A stretch of 64,000 bases of DNA from Flavobacterium restrictum (GCF_007097245.1 NZ_VJZT01000003.1:186001-250000), one strand, 5' to 3'. Counted from the first letter of the stretch, positions 1-9,198 are shown. Numbers and translations: made by a program. The notes: generated by a model from the sequence alone, not told the origin.

Positions 1-408
1 TTAGAAACATTTTTTGGAGTTGTATTTGTTGTTTTTCATAACTATTTGCCGCATTTGTTTTTGAACATGACTGATGCGAGTCAAAGTATAGATAACCAAG
101 AGATTATTTTGATAACCGCCCAATTGTTATTGGTAGCGGCTGTTTTTCAAATTTCGGATGGTATACAAGTGGTCGTTTTGGGGGCTTTGCGTGGTTTGCA
201 GGATGTAAAAATCCCTATGTACATTACCTTTGTGGCGTATTGGGTTGTTGGATTTCCTATTTCTTTTTATTTAGGAACGTACACCCATTTAGCAGCAGTT
301 GGCGTTTGGATTGGGCTTTTGGCGGGACTTTCTACAGCGGCCGTTTTTTTATACATTCGGTTTGTTATTTTGACTCGAAAATTGGTTGTTGCTTGTAATG
401 GGAATTAA
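1..408 (+). CDS. MATE family efflux transporter, C-terminal part (5' end outside window)
   Basis: The reading frame is open from base 1, so the gene begins before the window; a TTG at 46 is only an internal codon. The visible part is about 135 residues with three to four membrane segments. The stretch reading GALRGLQDVKIPM, followed by a Gly/Pro-containing helix (VVGFPISFYLG), is typical of the C-terminal half of NorM/DinF-type multidrug exporters. These use a sodium or proton gradient to expel cationic drugs across the inner membrane. Nothing can be said of the N-terminal half or of regulation. The next gene starts 72 bases later on the same strand. Confidence 0.85.
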   Translation, partial: LETFFGVVFVVFHNYLPHLFLNMTDASQSIDNQEIILITAQLLLVAAVFQISDGIQVVVLGALRGLQDVKIPMYITFVAYWVVGFPISFYLGTYTHLAAVGVWIGLLAGLSTAAVFLYIRFVILTRKLVVACNGN

Positions 409-480
409 AATTTTTCTTATTAAGTGTAACTTATACTCCATTTACTCGTATAATAAGCATATCAACTAAACCATAAAAAA

Positions 481-1386
481 ATGATACTATTTATTATTCT
501 CGGAATAATTTTGTTAATCGTTAGTTTTTCATTGAAAAACAATGTAAATCCTTTTTCTAAATTTTCTAATCTGCTCAAAATTATAGGGATTTTACTGGTA
601 GCATTAGGACTTTTTTCGTCTATGTTCAAGCAAATTGATGCGGGGAAAGTAGGCGTGCAATCGCTATATGGAAGCGTGCAACCCGATGTATTAGAGAGTG
701 GTTTGCACTTAATCAATCCGCTTTTGGATGTGACGGATTATGATATTCAAACCCAAAATTACACCATGTCAGCTGTTCATGGTGAAGGAGCTCAAGAGGG
801 AGACGATGCGATTCGAGTTTTGTCAAATGATGGACTTGAAGTGGTAATTGATTTGACGGTTTTGTTCAGAGTATCACCACAGGATGCACCTAAAATTTTT
901 AAACAAATTGGAGTGGATTATTCAGATAAGATTGTGCGTCCCGTAACTAGAACTCGTATTCGTGACAACGCTGTTTATTATGATGCTGTTGCTTTGTATT
1001 CGACTAAAAGAAACGAATTTCAACAGCGTATTTTCAAGACTATCGAGGCTGATTTCAAAACGAGAGGATTGATTTTAGAGCAACTCTTAATTAGAAACAT
1101 TAACCTTCCTATATCCGTAAAAGCGTCCATCGAAAGCAAAATTAATGCCGAACAAGATGCTCAAAAAATGACTTTTGTTTTGCAAAAAGAAAAACAAGAA
1201 GCCGAGCGTAAACGAGTGGAAGCACAAGGTATTGCGGATTATCAACGTATTATTTCGACTGGATTATCAGACAAGCAATTGCAGTACGAACAAATAAAAG
1301 CACAAAAAGAATTAGCCGCTTCGCCAAATACCAAAATTATTTTTATGGGAAGAGGCAGTGCTCCCGTAATTTTATCGGATAAATAA
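481..1386 (+). CDS. Prohibitin/SPFH-domain membrane protein
   Basis: 301 residues. Two hydrophobic segments lie near the N-terminus (about residues 1-17 and 34-48). An SPFH (band 7) domain follows from about residue 55 (GKVGVQSLYGSV) to 210, and then a charged, Gln/Glu/Lys-rich helix (about 215-270) expected to form a coiled coil. The order matches bacterial prohibitin homologues, which form membrane-anchored ring assemblies and are linked to membrane quality control. ATG at 481 directly follows an A-rich tract. No protease or NfeD gene is adjacent, so the partner is unknown. A second, much larger SPFH protein is encoded at 31665-33575. Confidence 0.88.
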   Translation: MILFIILGIILLIVSFSLKNNVNPFSKFSNLLKIIGILLVALGLFSSMFKQIDAGKVGVQSLYGSVQPDVLESGLHLINPLLDVTDYDIQTQNYTMSAVHGEGAQEGDDAIRVLSNDGLEVVIDLTVLFRVSPQDAPKIFKQIGVDYSDKIVRPVTRTRIRDNAVYYDAVALYSTKRNEFQQRIFKTIEADFKTRGLILEQLLIRNINLPISVKASIESKINAEQDAQKMTFVLQKEKQEAERKRVEAQGIADYQRIISTGLSDKQLQYEQIKAQKELAASPNTKIIFMGRGSAPVILSDK

Positions 1387-1419
1387 AAAAGAAATTAGTT
1401 TGGCGTTATGGATTTACGT

Positions 1420-1560
1420 CAATGTCATTAAGTTAAGGAAGGAATTATAAAATTAGCACGCAGATTCAGCAGATTCAGCAGATTTTTTCCTGTTTTTGTG
1501 AGTAAATCGGCGAAATCTGCGTGAAAATAAAAAGAGCAATTTCTTAACTTAATGACATTG
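1420..1560. repeat. Dispersed palindromic repeat with perfect 18-bp terminal arms
   Basis: The arm CAATGTCATTAAGTTAAG at 1420-1437 is the exact reverse complement of 1543-1560. Inside are direct copies of GCAGATTCA and a matching AAATCTGCGTG segment, so a long stem with a nested hairpin is possible. The element fills much of the 325-base gap between the prohibitin-like gene and the next small gene. Related CAGATTT/AAATCTG palindromes occur at 8214-8271, 8350-8464, 31411-31540 and near 43091. Confidence 0.75.
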
Positions 1561-1711
1561 GGGTTTACGTTGTAAGTACCTGAAATAATTTAATAATATA
1601 TTTTAAAGTTTAAAATAGTGACTTTAAAGCTAATGGCGAACAGCTAATTGCTATAAGCTACTTAAAATAGTTAACTCATAATTCATAATTCATAATTTAT
1701 AACTTTTTAAA

Positions 1712-1939
1712 ATGGAATTACCAAAATTTTTACTAGGCGACAATACTGATTTTCCAGAGGATATTTTTATCATTCACTTGGATTACCCTCGATTCATTAT
1801 CAATCTAAAAGATGATGAAGTTGAGTTTATGGAAGAAGCCGAAGACCTTGACGAAGCCGAATTGAATGCCGAAATGGAAGGGCTTATTGTGCTCGCCAAT
1901 GAATTTTACGACCGAGAAATAGGGAGGTATGAGGAATAA
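1712..1939 (+). CDS. Conserved small acidic protein, function unknown
   Basis: 75 residues, strongly acidic. It has a run of Glu and Asp between about residues 33 and 55 and a C-terminal Tyr/Glu tail. There is no signal peptide, membrane segment or known motif. ATG at 1712 follows an AT-rich stretch made of repeated AATTCATAATT units, often seen upstream of Bacteroidota genes. It resembles short hypothetical proteins annotated in Flavobacterium genomes, but I can name no family. It stands alone between the prohibitin-like gene and the LTA-synthase-type gene. Confidence 0.65.
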   Translation: MELPKFLLGDNTDFPEDIFIIHLDYPRFIINLKDDEVEFMEEAEDLDEAELNAEMEGLIVLANEFYDREIGRYEE

Positions 1940-2032
1940 TTTTTGATAGTAGTTTTTATTTAGTAGAACAAAAGCTGTAATCAAAAAACCGTTTCCCTGT
2001 TTTTATTTTGTATATATCATTCGTGTTCTTCC

Positions 2033-3964
2033 ATGAAAAAAATCGCTTTTCTAAAACCGATATTTAATTTTATAGCCATTGGATTGCTATTGACCACAGT
2101 AAGTCGCTTGTTCTTGTTTGGGCTATTCAAAGAACGGGTTGAAGCCACGCCAGAATATGGGTTGATTTTTCCAATTGGTTTGCGAATGGACTTGATTTTA
2201 TTGTGTTATTTGTCGTTTTTACCGGCCGTTTTAATTACTTTTTTGCCGCAAAAGGCATTGAAATTTACGAATGCTTTTTTAGTATTTTATAGTTTTTTAT
2301 TTCTGTTTTTGATTCTTTTTGTGGAATTAGCAACGCCAGATTTTATCAAGCAATACGACACTCGCCCCAACAAGATTTTTTTGGATTATTTAATGTATCC
2401 AAAGGAAGTAGTCGGGATGTTGCTCAAAAGCTATTTGACTTCGATTGTCGTTACTTTTTTTATTTTAGGAATTGCTTTGTATGTGGGACTTAAAACAGGA
2501 AAGCAGCTCTTTCAAACCCAAGGGGAAGCTTATAAAACCAAGCTTTTGGTTTTTCCAATTCTTGCTTTTTTCTTGTTTTTTGGCGCACGTTCCAGTCTAA
2601 CTTCAAAGCGACCTATAAATGCGAGTAATGCCGTTTTTTCGACAGATCAACTCACGAATTGTTTGGGATTGAATTCGTTTTATACTGTGGCTTTTGCGGC
2701 CTATTCGATGAAAAATGAAGCGAATACCCAAATGTATGGCAAAATGGATGAAGCCGAAGCCTATGCACGGGTCAAAAAGTACATGGATGTTCCCGAAACT
2801 GATTTTATAACGCCTGAAATTCCGTTGCTTCACAACCAAAAAGGGGATACTGTTAGGAAAAAGCCCTGTAATTTAGTGGTTTTTTTGCAGGAAAGTCTTG
2901 GTGCCGAATATGTTGGGATTCTGGGCGGTAAGCCTTTAACGGCCAACTTTGATGCTTTGTCCAAAGAGGGCATGCTTTTTACCAACTTGTATTGCACTGG
3001 TACTCGGAGTGTTCGCGGGATCGAAGCGGTAGTTACTGGTTTTTTGCCCTCCCCATCAGAGAGTGTTGTAAAATTAGGGAATTCGCAACAAGGCTTTTTT
3101 ACCTTGGCCGATGCTTTGAAAGCCAAGGGATACAGCACCAGTTTTATATATGGCGGTATGGCTAATTTTGATAATATGGCTTCGTTTTTTAATGGGAATG
3201 GTTTTGAAGATATTGTGGATCAAGACGATTTCGAGTCTGATGGCAACCACTACGCTTTCAAAGGAACTTGGGGTTATTCTGACGAGGATTTGGCTGTAAA
3301 GGCAAATAATTATTTGAAATCAAAAGGCAATAAATCCTTCTTCTCCTTGCTGTTTTCTACTTCAAACCACGAACCTTTTGAATATCCATCGGGTAGAATT
3401 GTTCCTTTTGACAAAAAAGCCGCCACGGTGAACAATGCCATGAAATATGCCGATTTTTCGATTGGGAAATTCTTTGCTTTGGCCAAAAAAGAAACCTATT
3501 TCAAAAACACTATTTTTATCGTAATTGCCGATCACAATACTAGAACGTACGGCAAAAATTTAGTGCCTATAAATAAATTTCATATTCCAGCTTTTATACT
3601 AGGACCAGGCGTTCCCAGAGGAAAAGTGTATACCCAATTGTGCAGTCAAATAGACATTCCGCCTACTTTATTGGGTTATCTGGGGGCTTCGTTCCAAACG
3701 CCTATGCCCGGTAGAAATCTAAAAACCTTAAAAGCAAGGACCAAGGGAAGAGCCATTATGCAGTTTAATGACATTAATGCGTTTCGGGTAGAAAATCAGG
3801 TAATCATCATGCAGCCAAATCTAAAACCATTGCAATTTGAAGTGCAAAATGATACTACTTTGATTCCTGTCGCAGTTGACCAAGAACTGGCTAAAGATGC
3901 TTTGGCACACGTAATTACTGCAGGAAATTTATACCAACAAAATAAATATAAAAGTAAAAAATAA
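2033..3964 (+). CDS. LTA synthase-family sulfatase-fold membrane enzyme
   Basis: 643 residues. About five membrane helices occupy residues 1-200, followed by an extracytoplasmic alkaline-phosphatase/sulfatase domain. Visible family motifs are the metal-site segment NLVVFLQESLG, the nucleophile region CTGTRSVRGIEAV (likely Thr), SNHEPFEYP, and the metal-binding IADHNTR. This architecture is that of LtaS/phosphoglycerol transferases, which move phosphoglycerol or phosphoethanolamine groups onto envelope glycans or lipids. Gram-negative members usually modify periplasmic glucans or lipids, not lipoteichoic acid, so the substrate is not known. It is probably monocistronic: the next gene begins 97 bases later with its own candidate promoter. 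Confidence 0.88.
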   Translation: MKKIAFLKPIFNFIAIGLLLTTVSRLFLFGLFKERVEATPEYGLIFPIGLRMDLILLCYLSFLPAVLITFLPQKALKFTNAFLVFYSFLFLFLILFVELATPDFIKQYDTRPNKIFLDYLMYPKEVVGMLLKSYLTSIVVTFFILGIALYVGLKTGKQLFQTQGEAYKTKLLVFPILAFFLFFGARSSLTSKRPINASNAVFSTDQLTNCLGLNSFYTVAFAAYSMKNEANTQMYGKMDEAEAYARVKKYMDVPETDFITPEIPLLHNQKGDTVRKKPCNLVVFLQESLGAEYVGILGGKPLTANFDALSKEGMLFTNLYCTGTRSVRGIEAVVTGFLPSPSESVVKLGNSQQGFFTLADALKAKGYSTSFIYGGMANFDNMASFFNGNGFEDIVDQDDFESDGNHYAFKGTWGYSDEDLAVKANNYLKSKGNKSFFSLLFSTSNHEPFEYPSGRIVPFDKKAATVNNAMKYADFSIGKFFALAKKETYFKNTIFIVIADHNTRTYGKNLVPINKFHIPAFILGPGVPRGKVYTQLCSQIDIPPTLLGYLGASFQTPMPGRNLKTLKARTKGRAIMQFNDINAFRVENQVIIMQPNLKPLQFEVQNDTTLIPVAVDQELAKDALAHVITAGNLYQQNKYKSKK

Positions 3965-4037
3965 AACAACCTGTTATAATTGAATATTGTGACTTAAAAA
4001 TTTGCAACAGTTGCAGATTGGCTAGTCATTTTTATGG

Positions 4038-4045
4038 TATTTTTG
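4038..4045 (+). promoter_or_regulatory. Candidate -7 element (TATTTTTG) for the AEC carrier
   Basis: The octamer fits the Bacteroidota -7 consensus TAnnTTTG and lies 16 bases before the ATG at 4062. The upstream -33 element is ambiguous: a TTG at 4018-4020 gives a 17-base spacer. Confidence 0.4.
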
Positions 4046-4061
4046 TATTTCATTTTGATTT

Positions 4062-4973
4062 ATGTACCAGTTTGTTATTATTTTTGGTTTTCTACTTCTT
4101 GGAATTATTTTGCAATATGTAAAAGGGTTTCCTAAAAACGCCCATCAAATTTTGAATTGGATCGTAATTCATATTTGCCTTCCTGCTTTGGCTTTGTATT
4201 ACATCCCTAAAATAAAATGGAATACGCAATTGTTGTACCCCATTCTGGTAACTTGGATTGGATTTATCCTTTCGTATTTGTTTTTTTCGATTTTAGGAAA
4301 ACAATTTGGTTGGTCTAGGAAACTAACGGGTTGTCTCATTATTACTGCGGGTTTAGGCAACACTTCTTTTTTAGGATTTCCTATTATGCAGGCGCTTTAT
4401 GGCGGCCAAGGCTTGAAAGTGGCTATTCTTGTAGATCAACCAGGTACGTTTGTCGTGCTGTCTACACTAGGTGTTTTGATGGCTACTTTGTACTCTAGTC
4501 AACAGGCAAACGGAGTGGCTATTGCCAAAAAGATTTTGTTTTTTCCTCCATTCATCACCTTTCTTTTGGCTTGTTTTCTTAACGTGATGCATTATGATTT
4601 GTATGCACCAATTTCTTTTTTTTTACAAAAAACAGGAACTGCTGTAACTCCTTTGGCTTTACTATCGGTAGGATTGCAATTGCATTTTGATAGAAAAAGC
4701 AATCATTGGAAATTTTTGGGGCTGGGGCTTTTGTATAAATTAGTCTTGACACCAGCAATACTCTATTTTGTATATGTTGTAGTTTTGCATCAACGGTCAG
4801 CTATTATCCAAGTGGCCATTATGGAGGCGGCTATGGCACCCATGATTACGGGTTGTATTCTAGCTTCGTCACATGGTTTAAAACCAAGGTTGTGTAGTAT
4901 GATGGTTGGTTTTGGAATACCAATATCGTTTATAACATTGTTTTTTTGGTACTTTATAGTGCAATTTATTTAG
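4062..4973 (+). CDS. AEC family transporter (auxin efflux carrier-like)
   Basis: 303 residues with about ten hydrophobic segments, two five-helix halves, as in AEC/PIN-type carriers. Family-like features are the Asn/Pro-containing loop near NTSFLGFPIMQALYG (about residues 103-118) and the C-terminal half with MEAAMAPMITGCILAS. Bacterial members export organic anions such as malate or malonate, but the substrate cannot be read here. It lies 37 bases upstream of an MFS pump on the same strand, so the two may be co-transcribed. Confidence 0.85.
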   Translation: MYQFVIIFGFLLLGIILQYVKGFPKNAHQILNWIVIHICLPALALYYIPKIKWNTQLLYPILVTWIGFILSYLFFSILGKQFGWSRKLTGCLIITAGLGNTSFLGFPIMQALYGGQGLKVAILVDQPGTFVVLSTLGVLMATLYSSQQANGVAIAKKILFFPPFITFLLACFLNVMHYDLYAPISFFLQKTGTAVTPLALLSVGLQLHFDRKSNHWKFLGLGLLYKLVLTPAILYFVYVVVLHQRSAIIQVAIMEAAMAPMITGCILASSHGLKPRLCSMMVGFGIPISFITLFFWYFIVQFI

Positions 4974-5009
4974 GTTTTTTTAGAAACAAATTTTATTTAT
5001 TTTTTATTT

Positions 5010-6224
5010 ATGAGTGATTCAAACCAGTCTGTTCTACCACATGATACCGCTACTGTGGTTCAAAAAACGGTATATCCAATTTTATTTGCTATTGCTTTTG
5101 CCCATTTGCTGAATGATTTATTGCAAGCGGTTATTCCTGCTTCCTATCCTATTTTGAAGGATAATTTTCATTTGAATTTTACTCAAATTGGGTTGATAAC
5201 TTTGGCCTATCAATTGGCAGCTTCTATCCTGCAACCCTTGGTTGGCTTGTACACGGACAAAAAACCAAAACCGTTTTCTCAAATTTTTGGGATGCTATTT
5301 ACCTTGTCAGGAATTGTATTATTGTCCTATGCGTCCAGTTTTTATATGATTATTTGGGCGGTTATTTTGGTTGGAATTGGTTCTTCTATTTTTCACCCTG
5401 AAGCGTCTCGAATTTCGTTTTTGGCTTCAGGAGGCAAGCGTGGATTAGCACAATCTATATTTCAATTGGGAGGCAATGCTGGAACGGCAATTGGGCCGCT
5501 TTTGGTGGCGCTGATAGTTGTCCCAAACACGCAGCGGTATATTATTTGGTTTGCCATTGTGGCGATACTTGCTCTGCTTGTTTTGAGCCGAATTGCGTTT
5601 TGGTACCAAAGCCATTTGAGCGGAAGAGCTACCAAAAAAGCAGTTGTTGATTTGCCCAATCTTTCTCCAACCAAAATTGTTGTTTCGGTAGTGATTTTGA
5701 TGGTTTTAATTTTTTCAAAGTTCTTTTACATGGCGAGTATGTCTAGTTATTTTACTTTTTATTTGATAGAAAAATTCCATTTATCGGTGCAGGATGCGCA
5801 GTTTCATTTGGTTTTGTTTCTTGCGGCTTGTGCAGTAGGTACTTTGATAGGTGGGTCGTTGGGCGATAAATTTGGTCGAAAATATGTGATTTGGTTCTCT
5901 GTTCTTGGGGCGGCTCCTTTTACATTATTGTTGCCCTTTGTTGATTTGTTTTGGACAGGAATTATATCTGTGGTTATTGGAATTATTATTTCCTCTGCTT
6001 TTCCTGCCATATTGGTTTATGCTCAAGAATTATTACCCAAAAAACTCGGAATGGTATCTGGACTTTTTTATGGTTTTGCTTTTGGAATGGGCGGTTTAGG
6101 ATCAGCATTATTGGGAAATTTAGCGGATCATACCAGTATTACTTATGTGTATTATTTGTGTGCTTATTTGCCTTTGATAGGTGTAATTGCGTTCTTTTTG
6201 CCCAATTTAAAAAAGAAAGTATAG
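5010..6224 (+). CDS. MFS transporter, fosmidomycin-resistance (Fsr) type
   Basis: 404 residues with twelve predicted membrane helices. The N-terminus FAHLLNDLLQAVIPASYP and the following LGLIT-like stretch match the Fsr subgroup of the major facilitator superfamily, whose founding member confers fosmidomycin resistance in E. coli. The loop GGSLGDKFGRKYVIW is the MFS signature between helices 8 and 9. It is expected to work as a proton-driven exporter in the inner membrane. The natural substrate is unknown. It is followed by a dispersed repeat and a convergent gene, with no obvious terminator. Confidence 0.85.
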   Translation: MSDSNQSVLPHDTATVVQKTVYPILFAIAFAHLLNDLLQAVIPASYPILKDNFHLNFTQIGLITLAYQLAASILQPLVGLYTDKKPKPFSQIFGMLFTLSGIVLLSYASSFYMIIWAVILVGIGSSIFHPEASRISFLASGGKRGLAQSIFQLGGNAGTAIGPLLVALIVVPNTQRYIIWFAIVAILALLVLSRIAFWYQSHLSGRATKKAVVDLPNLSPTKIVVSVVILMVLIFSKFFYMASMSSYFTFYLIEKFHLSVQDAQFHLVLFLAACAVGTLIGGSLGDKFGRKYVIWFSVLGAAPFTLLLPFVDLFWTGIISVVIGIIISSAFPAILVYAQELLPKKLGMVSGLFYGFAFGMGGLGSALLGNLADHTSITYVYYLCAYLPLIGVIAFFLPNLKKKV

Positions 6225-6323
6225 TGCTTAATTTTTTTGAAATTTATAAATGCTATCCTTGTTGATTTTGGATTTTATGGTTTTGCTATTTGAAATAGGT
6301 TTTAAATAAAATAGATTTTTTTT

Positions 6324-6482
6324 GAGTACTACTAGGTCCTAGCCCAGATAGTAGCGGAAAGCCCACAGCGAAAAACCCTATTTTTCTTGCCAGAAAAGAG
6401 CGACCAGCGGAAGCTCCTTTTATGGTGTAGAAAAATAGGATTTTGAGCGAGGACTTGTAGCGGATAGCTGGATTAGCTCCTT
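6324..6482 (-). repeat. About 160-bp dispersed repeat, copy 1 (at the 3' end of the 6489 gene)
   Basis: Read on the minus strand it begins GGAGCTAATCCAGCTAT and ends AGTACTC. It aligns along its whole length with 38763-38923 read on the plus strand. Shared blocks include AGCCCAGATAG, GGAAAGCCC, AAGAGCGACCA, GGAAGCTCCTTTTA and GGACTTGTA. In both copies the element starts about 7-8 bases after the stop codon of the gene ahead of it and is preceded by a T-run. Confidence 0.8.
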
Positions 6483-6488
6483 AAAAAT

Positions 6489-6845
6489 CTACTCATTGAT
6501 TTCGTCGTAACGTGCCGGAATTTGAGGATCGTAGAGCGGAGACTGGAACTCTTCTAGGGTAGTTGCAAGTAGATTCATGGTTTTTCCTTCGGTGCCATAA
6601 CAATCTATTTGAATGCTCTGCAGGGTAGTTTTTACTTGAAAAGCACCTTTGCCATTGGTGTTTTTCCAGCTATTTTCATCGACTTTTTCCCAATGGGCAA
6701 ATACTTTTTGAATTCGGTTTAGAATGACATCAACGGGAAGCGTCTCGAGTCCATCTACTTCTTGTTGTTCAACTAAAGCTTCATAAACCAAATGATGATT
6801 CAGATAGATTCCATCGTGGTATTTCCAAAAAAATAATTCGTACAT
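6489..6845 (-). CDS. Small conserved hypothetical protein
   Basis: 118 residues from the ATG at 6845 (MYELFFWKYHDGIYL). A longer reading from 6878 would add MFNFSTFQLLK, encoded by a low-complexity spacer typical of intergenic DNA, so I prefer the shorter form. The protein is soluble, rich in Trp, Glu and Asp, with no signal peptide and no motif I recognise. It lies 36 bases downstream of purM on the same strand and is probably transcribed with it. Its stop codon is followed within 8 bases by a dispersed repeat. Confidence 0.6.
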   Translation of the reverse strand: MYELFFWKYHDGIYLNHHLVYEALVEQQEVDGLETLPVDVILNRIQKVFAHWEKVDENSWKNTNGKGAFQVKTTLQSIQIDCYGTEGKTMNLLATTLEEFQSPLYDPQIPARYDEINE

Positions 6846-6881
6846 TTTAAGAAGTTGAAAGGTTGAAAAATTAAACAATTT

Positions 6882-8060
6882 TTAGTACTCGAAAGTACCG
6901 TATTCACTTGTAATTGTTAGTTTTTTGGCATTGGCAGCTTCGACTCTACCTACGATTTGAGCATTGACGTTAAACGATTTAGAAATGGCAATTATCTCTT
7001 GCGCCACAGCCTCGGGAACGTATAATTCCATACGATGCCCGCAGTTGAATACTTGGTACATTTCCTTCCAATCGGTTTTGGATTGTTCTTGTATGAGCTT
7101 GAATAATGGAGGGATTGGAAATAAATTATCCTTTATAATGTGCAAATTGTTTATAAAATGCAAGATTTTGGTTTGTGCGCCACCACTGCAATGCACCATT
7201 CCGTGAATCTCGTTTGCGGTATAGTTATCCAAAATTTTCTTGATAATAGGAGCATAGGTTCGCGTTGGTGAAAGTACAAGTTGGCCAGCATCTATAGGCG
7301 AGTTTTCGACAGCATCCGTAAGTTGAACTTGACCAGAATAAATCAAATCTTCGGGCACGGCGGCATCATAACTTTCGGGATATTTGGTGGCTAGGTATTT
7401 CCCAAAAACATCATGTCGTGCCGATGTTAATCCGTTGCTTCCCATACCGCCATTATAGCTTTTTTCGTAAGTGGATTGACCAAAGGATTCCAATCCTACA
7501 ATGACATCACCCGCTTTGATATTTGCATTATCAATTACCTTGCTGCGTTTCATGCGAGCTGTAACGGTTGAATCGACAATAATCGTACGTACAATATCGC
7601 CCACATCAGCGGTTTCGCCGCCAGTAGAATGTATGGTCACGCCAAAGGTTTCTAGCTCTTTGATAAGTTTCTCGGTACCGTTGATGATAGCCGAAATTAC
7701 TTCGGCAGGAATAAGATTTTTGTTTCGGCCAATGGTGGACGAAAGCAAGATATTATCCGTTGCACCTACGCACAACAAATCGTCGATATTCATAATAAGT
7801 GCATCTTGTGCTATGCCTTTCCAGACTGAAATATCTCCTGTTTCTTTCCAATACATATACGCCAAAGACGATTTTGTACCTGCACCATCGGCGTGCATGA
7901 TCAAGCAATAATCCGTGTCATTGGTTAAATAATCAGGAACAATTTTACAAAAGGCTTGTGGAAACAATCCTTTATCGATGTTTTTTATGGCATTGTGCAC
8001 ATCTTCTTTGGATGCCGAAACACCACGTTGTGCATATCTTTTTGAAGTAGCTGAACTCAT
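6882..8060 (-). CDS. purM: Phosphoribosylformylglycinamidine cyclo-ligase (AIR synthase)
   Basis: 392 residues. PurM closes formylglycinamidine ribotide to aminoimidazole ribotide using ATP, in de novo purine synthesis in the cytosol. The N-terminal YAQRGVSASKEDVHNAI, the ATP-binding region MHADGAGTKSSLAYMYWKETGD, DALIMNIDDLLCVGA and STGGETADVGDIVRT are AIR-synthase motifs. At about 390 residues it is longer than the E. coli enzyme (about 345), which I recall as usual for Bacteroidota. The ATG at 8060 is followed directly by conserved sequence. Other purine genes in the window, purB and guaB, are not linked to it. Confidence 0.92.
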   Translation of the reverse strand: MSSATSKRYAQRGVSASKEDVHNAIKNIDKGLFPQAFCKIVPDYLTNDTDYCLIMHADGAGTKSSLAYMYWKETGDISVWKGIAQDALIMNIDDLLCVGATDNILLSSTIGRNKNLIPAEVISAIINGTEKLIKELETFGVTIHSTGGETADVGDIVRTIIVDSTVTARMKRSKVIDNANIKAGDVIVGLESFGQSTYEKSYNGGMGSNGLTSARHDVFGKYLATKYPESYDAAVPEDLIYSGQVQLTDAVENSPIDAGQLVLSPTRTYAPIIKKILDNYTANEIHGMVHCSGGAQTKILHFINNLHIIKDNLFPIPPLFKLIQEQSKTDWKEMYQVFNCGHRMELYVPEAVAQEIIAISKSFNVNAQIVGRVEAANAKKLTITSEYGTFEY

Positions 8061-8213
8061 GAACTGATTTGTATTGTGTGCGACAAAGGTAATTATTTTT
8101 TTTGGGTTTTGCCAAAAGGGATTGTCCAGGGATATATGCTTTTAAAATATAATGCGGTTCCTCGCCAAAAACAGTGGAATTTAAAAAAGGCAATTTATTA
8201 GTGAAACATAAAA

Positions 8214-8271
8214 AAATCTGCTAAATCTGCGGGAAGCAATTTAAAATTTATCCCGCAGATTTGGCAGATTT
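8214..8271. repeat. Inverted repeat, AAATCTGC family
   Basis: The arm at 8214-8234 (AAATCTGCTAAATCTGCGGG plus A) pairs with 8251-8271 with one mismatch around a 16-base loop. It lies in the 505-base gap between purM and the next lipoprotein gene. Confidence 0.8.
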
Positions 8272-8349
8272 AGCGAATCCCATAGCTACCGAAAATTGAT
8301 TTTCCATTAATTATGGCGAAGAACCTATAATGCCAGCTGAACGAAAAAG

Positions 8350-8464
8350 TTTGCCACAGATTCACAGATTTTAAAAAAATAGGTTGGGTATTTATTACAC
8401 AAATTAACAAAATCAGTTTTTTTTAATAGATTTAGGTATTTTAAATCAGTGAATCAGTGGCAAA
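8350..8464. repeat. Inverted repeat, CCACAGATTCACAGATT family
   Basis: Arms 8350-8371 and 8443-8464 are 22 bases long and pair with about two mismatches. The downstream flank (TTTTAAAAGCGAATGCCCT) is nearly the same as that after the similar element at 31411-31540, so these look like two copies of one unit about 150 bases long. Confidence 0.75.
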
Positions 8465-8477
8465 TGTTTTAAAAGCG

Positions 8478-8501
8478 AATGCCCTGCTGTTTTAGGGCAT
8501 T
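8478..8501. repeat. Short hairpin AATGCCCT/AGGGCATT
   Basis: Perfect 8-base arms with an 8-base loop, located 65 bases before the lipoprotein gene. There is no T-run on either side, so I do not call it a terminator. It probably belongs to the end of the repeat above. Confidence 0.5.
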
Positions 8502-8565
8502 AATTCAAAAATCAATTTTTTTATATACTTTTATCCTTTCCAAATAATCCCATAAAAAGGCAATC

Positions 8566-9045
8566 ATGTTTCAAAAATCAATACTTATACTGCTTTTGCT
8601 GGCTTTTGTTTCCTGCAAAAATTCGGAAGCTTCAAAAAATGAAAAAATAAAATCAGCACAATGGCTGCTAGGAAAATGGGAAAGCAAAACGGACGATGGC
8701 ATCCTGGAAGAAACTTGGAACAAAGCAAACGACAGCACCTTTCTAGCCACTTCCTATTTTATAAAAGGAAAGGATACTTTGCATTTTGAATCCATACAAT
8801 TGCAACAAAATGGGGAGCAATTGCTGTACAACGCAACAATTAAAGGACAAAATGAGGATAAAGCAATAGCTTTTTTGTTAACATCGGAAACTGAAAAAGA
8901 ATTGGTTTTTGAGAATTCCAAAAATGATTACCCCAAAAAAATTAGCTATTCCCCCATTTCTAAAACGAGTTTAAAGCTCGTAATTTCAGGAATTCAAGAC
9001 GGAAAACCCAACTCCGAAACGATAGCCATGAGCAAAACGGAATGA
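8566..9045 (+). CDS. Lipoprotein with a DUF6265-like domain
   Basis: 159 residues. The signal peptide ends in a lipobox (LLAFVSC, Cys about residue 17), so it should be a lipid-anchored envelope protein. The mature part has the family pattern WLLGKWES, EETWNKAND, FLATSYFIKGKDT, then VFENSKNDYPKKISY. This corresponds to DUF6265 as I remember it, a small beta-barrel-like domain of unknown role. It has its own hairpin terminator at 9069-9101 and no operon partner. Confidence 0.75.
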   Translation: MFQKSILILLLLAFVSCKNSEASKNEKIKSAQWLLGKWESKTDDGILEETWNKANDSTFLATSYFIKGKDTLHFESIQLQQNGEQLLYNATIKGQNEDKAIAFLLTSETEKELVFENSKNDYPKKISYSPISKTSLKLVISGIQDGKPNSETIAMSKTE

Positions 9046-9068
9046 ATTAGTATTCTTTTTAATACATA

Positions 9069-9105
9069 AAAAACCTTGATTTCACTGGAATCAAGGTTTT
9101 TTTAT
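9069..9105 (+). terminator. Rho-independent terminator
   Basis: Arms AAAAACCTTGATT (9069-9081) and AATCAAGGTTTTT (9089-9101) are perfect, with a 7-base loop and a T-run. It ends the lipoprotein transcript and insulates the TonB-receptor promoter. Confidence 0.85.
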
Positions 9106-9146
9106 GGTCGTAAACTATATAAAATCAATGGTTTAGGTCTATTGTT

Positions 9147-9198
9147 TTTATTTATTCTAAATAAATATTGTTAAATAAAATCAAACGAATTACATTTG
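9147..9198 (+). promoter_or_regulatory. Promoter with palindromic operator, first TonB receptor
   Basis: An 8-3-8 palindrome, TTTATTTA-TTC-TAAATAAA, spans 9147-9165. It abuts a -33-like TTG (9168-9170), and TACATTTG (9191-9198) fits the Bacteroidota -7 element with a 20-base spacer. The segment 9149-9176 matches 12747-12774, upstream of the second receptor, at 26 of 28 positions. An operator overlapping the -33 region before iron-type receptors suggests iron-dependent repression (Fur-like), which is inference. Confidence 0.65.

Noticed and set aside
9147..9165. Naming the palindrome a Fur box
   Set aside because: The position and gene context fit iron control, but I cannot match it to a proven Fur consensus for this group from the sequence alone.
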